Below, in pieces: positions 12,974 through 14,841 of a stretch of DNA of 14,841 nt (position 1 is its first letter; every line of letters starts with the position of its first letter). The translations under genes were made by a program, and so were the position numbers. The DNA comes from Patescibacteria group bacterium (lineage in GTDB: Bacteria; Patescibacteriota; Patescibacteriia; Patescibacteriales; GWC2-42-12): assembly GCA_018827685.1 (NCBI GenBank), contig JAHJXD010000070.1, positions 1-14,841 of the forward strand. The letters are read 5' to 3'. The notes beneath the pieces were generated by a model, which was given only the letters and a program-made list of their open reading frames with translations, searched no databases and was not told the origin of the DNA.

Positions 12974-13909
12974 TTATAATCTCTCTCCATAATTATCCTC
13001 ATACCTCTTCCTCAACTCTTTCCAGCCAAAAGCATGTTTCTGTGTTCCGTATTTTTCAACAGCATAAACGGCAATAGCGCTGGCAAATCGGCCTGTTTTA
13101 AGCCAATTCCAATTTTCCAGCATTCCTTTAATAATTCCCGCGCGATAACCATCTCCTGCTCCTGTCGGATCCACAACAGATTTTGCCTTAGCCGACAATA
13201 TAATTATTTTCTTGCCTTGATTATAAATTTCCGATCCATTTGCGCCTTTTGTAATAATAAGCGTCTTTACTTTATCAATTAACTTTTTGCTTGTCCACTT
13301 GATTTTTTGTTTAATCATTTCTATTTCATAATCATTGCCGATTAAAACTTGCGCGCCGGCTATGCCGCTAATTATGGCTTTTGCCGGCAAATTGGTGATT
13401 TGCTGGCCAGGGTCAAAAATATATTTAATTTTTTGTTTAATGAAATAGTTTGCCAATCGTTCCATTTCTTTATAATAGCCGCTGGAAATTATTATAAAAC
13501 AATCGGATAAAATATTTATTGTTAATTTACCTAAACTTTGAGCCATAGCGCCTGGATTAAAACCGGCAATTTGATTATCAGCTTTATCAGTAATAATATA
13601 AGCTGAAGCAGTCTGAGTTTTAACTTTTTTAATTTGCGTTGTGTTTATTTTATTTTTCTTTAACCATTTTTCATAATCTCCAAAATCATATCCGGCTAAA
13701 GACAAAATTGTTGACGGTTGGCTAATCAATGATAAATTATAAGCAATATTGCCTGCTGTGCCACCGAAATTAGTGGTTAAACCGTTAACGTTAAAAGACA
13801 CGTTTAAATTATGAATTTTATCCGGCAAAATATGATTTTTAAAATAGCCTGGAAAATCCATAATTCTATCATAGGCAAGAGAACCATAGACTAAAATATT
13901 GTTTTTCAT
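12974..13909 (-). CDS. PfkB/ribokinase-family kinase, possibly adenosine kinase
   Basis: With the ATG at 13909 the protein has 311 residues and starts MKNNILVYGSLAYD, the usual PfkB opening. The first family signature is NFGGTAGNIAYNLSL (about 47-61). The second is VVDPTGAGDGYRAGIIKGML (about 245-264), with the GAGD anion hole and catalytic Asp253. PfkB enzymes phosphorylate sugars or nucleosides. Adenosine is a good candidate because ahcY starts 12 bases downstream and would need its product adenosine removed; this is inference from context. An ATG at 13954 would add 15 residues, but it lies inside a heptamer repeat and the extra residues do not look like the family, so I chose 13909. No clear ribosome binding site precedes either start. 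Confidence 0.88.
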   Translation of the reverse strand: MKNNILVYGSLAYDRIMDFPGYFKNHILPDKIHNLNVSFNVNGLTTNFGGTAGNIAYNLSLISQPSTILSLAGYDFGDYEKWLKKNKINTTQIKKVKTQTASAYIITDKADNQIAGFNPGAMAQSLGKLTINILSDCFIIISSGYYKEMERLANYFIKQKIKYIFDPGQQITNLPAKAIISGIAGAQVLIGNDYEIEMIKQKIKWTSKKLIDKVKTLIITKGANGSEIYNQGKKIIILSAKAKSVVDPTGAGDGYRAGIIKGMLENWNWLKTGRFASAIAVYAVEKYGTQKHAFGWKELRKRYEDNYGERL

Positions 13910-13948
13910 GATTATAATGGGACTGTAAATCCTAAAATTTTGAAAATT

Positions 13949-13983
13949 TGTCATTTGTCATTTATCTTTTATCTTTTCTATTT
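13949..13983. repeat. Heptamer repeats upstream of the PfkB kinase gene
   Basis: Units TGTCATT, TGTCATT, TATCTTT, TATCTTT and TCTATTT run in register for 35 bases. They cover the stop of the small coding relic and a spurious upstream ATG of the kinase frame. The array is similar in unit length and total length to the one inside ahcY but different in sequence. Confidence 0.6.
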
Positions 13984-14035
13984 CTTCCTCAATTGCTTTG
14001 CGTTCAAGAGAGTCGGAAGGATATTTAACAGCGAG
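13958..14035 (-). pseudogene. Possible C-terminal coding relic, 25 codons
   Basis: Between the HEPN gene and the kinase gene a minus-strand frame reads LAVKYP, then SDSLERKAIEEEIEKIKDK and TGA. It has a protein-like charged helix and a more balanced base composition than the surrounding AT-rich spacers. An in-frame TAA lies directly upstream (14036-14038) and there is no start codon, so it cannot be a complete gene. It looks like the tail of a lost gene; I do not recognise which. Confidence 0.3.
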
Positions 14036-14047
14036 TTAAGTTAAATT

Positions 14048-14503
14048 CTATAACAATTTTTTCTGTGAACTTTTCTCATCCATATAATAGTTAACCCGTT
14101 TTATAAATTCTTGCGCGGTCTTTATCGCGACTTCAGCTTCACTTAAAGAAATTATTACTGCGTCATACACGGCATGATGGCGACTTTTTCTCATTTGATC
14201 AAACTTTTTAACTATAGGCGAATAATTTTTATCTAAAATTTCTCCAACCGCAGCCGTCACGGTTTTATGAAAATTAATAACTTTTGGCCGATAGCCTAAA
14301 GACAAAATCAAAGCAATTCCGGCTTGAAGCATAGCATCATATGACATAGTATAAGCGCCCATAGAATCTGTTTTTAACAGCAGCTTGCTATTATTTAAAT
14401 CAATCAGCGCTCGCTTAAGTCGCCGGCTAATTTGGTCAAATTTAATACCACTCTCTTTTTGCAATAATCCATCGTTAATTAAATTTTCTAAAATCTTTTT
14501 CAT
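14048..14503 (-). CDS. HEPN-domain protein of an MNT/HEPN (HepT-like) module
   Basis: This 151-residue all-helical protein has a HEPN fold. The hallmark helix SYDAMLQAGIALILSLGYRP (54-73) matches the family's YxAxxxAxxALLxxxGYRP pattern. The C-terminal helix has the catalytic-type motif R105-KSRH-H110 (RX4H), followed by Tyr113-Asp114. In characterised MntA-HepT pairs the HEPN protein is an RNase toxin cutting RNA or tRNA, and the partner nucleotidyltransferase modifies a Tyr near this motif to silence it. Here the Tyr is three residues after the His rather than two. The ATG at 14503 overlaps the end of the nucleotidyltransferase gene by 29 bases; AGCAGG just upstream is a weak ribosome binding site. 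It could also be a non-toxic member of the family. Confidence 0.82.
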   Translation of the reverse strand: MKKILENLINDGLLQKESGIKFDQISRRLKRALIDLNNSKLLLKTDSMGAYTMSYDAMLQAGIALILSLGYRPKVINFHKTVTAAVGEILDKNYSPIVKKFDQMRKSRHHAVYDAVIISLSEAEVAIKTAQEFIKRVNYYMDEKSSQKKLL

Positions 14504-14841
14504 TGCCTGCTAAAAAAATTTTTTTGCTTTTAATGATATTTAAAATAAACGAATTTTTTTCTGCTATCGCCTTTTTAAAATCAGCCTCGGAAAAAAAACG
14601 GTAATTTATTTCCCGTCCAACTTTCTTTTCCATGTCGCTAATTTTATCCGCAACCGAATCCGCGGCCGAGGCTTTACCAATAATAAATAAATCTATATCG
14701 CTATCAGCTTTATCCTCGCCGGCGGCATACGAACCGTAAATAAAACAAAATTTTATCGTGCATTCGCCTTTGAAAATTTTAACCAAACTGCTTTCAACGC
14801 CAACAGTTTTAGCCACAATATTTTTCAATTCATTATAAAAT
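14475..14841 (-). CDS. MNT-type nucleotidyltransferase (antitoxin candidate), 5' end outside the window
   Basis: The visible part has the polymerase-beta-like minimal nucleotidyltransferase motif GSYAAGEDKADSDIDLF, i.e. GS followed ten residues later by DxD, which binds metal and NTP. A helical C-terminal part (SDMEKKVGREINYRFFSEAD) follows. The frame has a TTG at 14828 but stays open to the window edge, and the residues before the core (FYNELKNIVAKTVGVESSLV) match the linker seen after an N-terminal winged-helix domain in many longer family members. I therefore treat it as 5'-partial, probably a HTH-MNT fusion that could autoregulate the pair. It overlaps the HEPN gene by 29 bases. Its likely job is to neutralise the HEPN partner by nucleotidyl transfer. 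Confidence 0.82.
   Translation of the reverse strand, partial: FYNELKNIVAKTVGVESSLVKIFKGECTIKFCFIYGSYAAGEDKADSDIDLFIIGKASAADSVADKISDMEKKVGREINYRFFSEADFKKAIAEKNSFILNIIKSKKIFLAGNEKDFRKFN

Noticed and set aside
1..14841. tRNA or rRNA genes
   Set aside because: Scanning both strands by eye I found no cloverleaf with a TTCGANNC arm and no rRNA-like conserved block.

Overview
The window is AT-rich (low-GC), densely packed, and every supported complete gene lies on the minus strand. Several traits suggest an ultra-small bacterium of the Candidate Phyla Radiation (Patescibacteria, Parcubacteria-like). These are the PrgI / TraC-like / VirB4 / comF cluster, many proteins I cannot place in a family, AT-rich leaders that mostly lack a Shine-Dalgarno sequence, and short repeats sitting inside genes. 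This placement is an inference; there is no rRNA or ribosomal-protein marker here. The genetic code looks standard: TGA is used as a stop (CYTH gene, VirB8-like gene, ahcY) and no conserved gene has an internal TGA.

Layout in the direction of transcription (right to left). 14841-14048: a two-gene MNT nucleotidyltransferase / HEPN module, whose first gene runs off the right edge. 13909-12974: a PfkB-family sugar or nucleoside kinase. 12961-11684: S-adenosylhomocysteine hydrolase (ahcY). 11503-10301: S-adenosylmethionine synthetase (metK). The kinase, ahcY and metK together could run a SAM cycle, with the kinase removing adenosine. 10273-4308: a tight operon encoding a 465-residue unknown protein, a PrgI-family membrane protein, a TraC-like protein, a VirB4 ATPase, a VirB8/NTF2-like membrane protein and ComF. 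I read this as a reduced type IV secretion-like machine tied to a competence gene, possibly for DNA uptake. 4306-4204: an array of eleven alternating TTGAC/ATGAC words directly upstream of a promoter for an unknown 275-residue protein (4124-3297). 3140-1202: a type II restriction-modification pair (N6-adenine methyltransferase plus probable endonuclease).

The left 1.2 kb looks damaged or chimeric. It holds a dihydroorotate dehydrogenase/PreA-like ferredoxin protein that has lost most of its N-terminal domain, an opposite-strand coding tail that starts where the dehydrogenase similarity ends, and a CYTH protein whose C-terminus is cut short inside a terminator hairpin.

The most interesting points are the T4SS-comF operon with its unknown first protein, the WTGAC array, 7-bp tandem repeats (one inside ahcY, where copy-number change would shift the reading frame), and the breakpoint near position 920.
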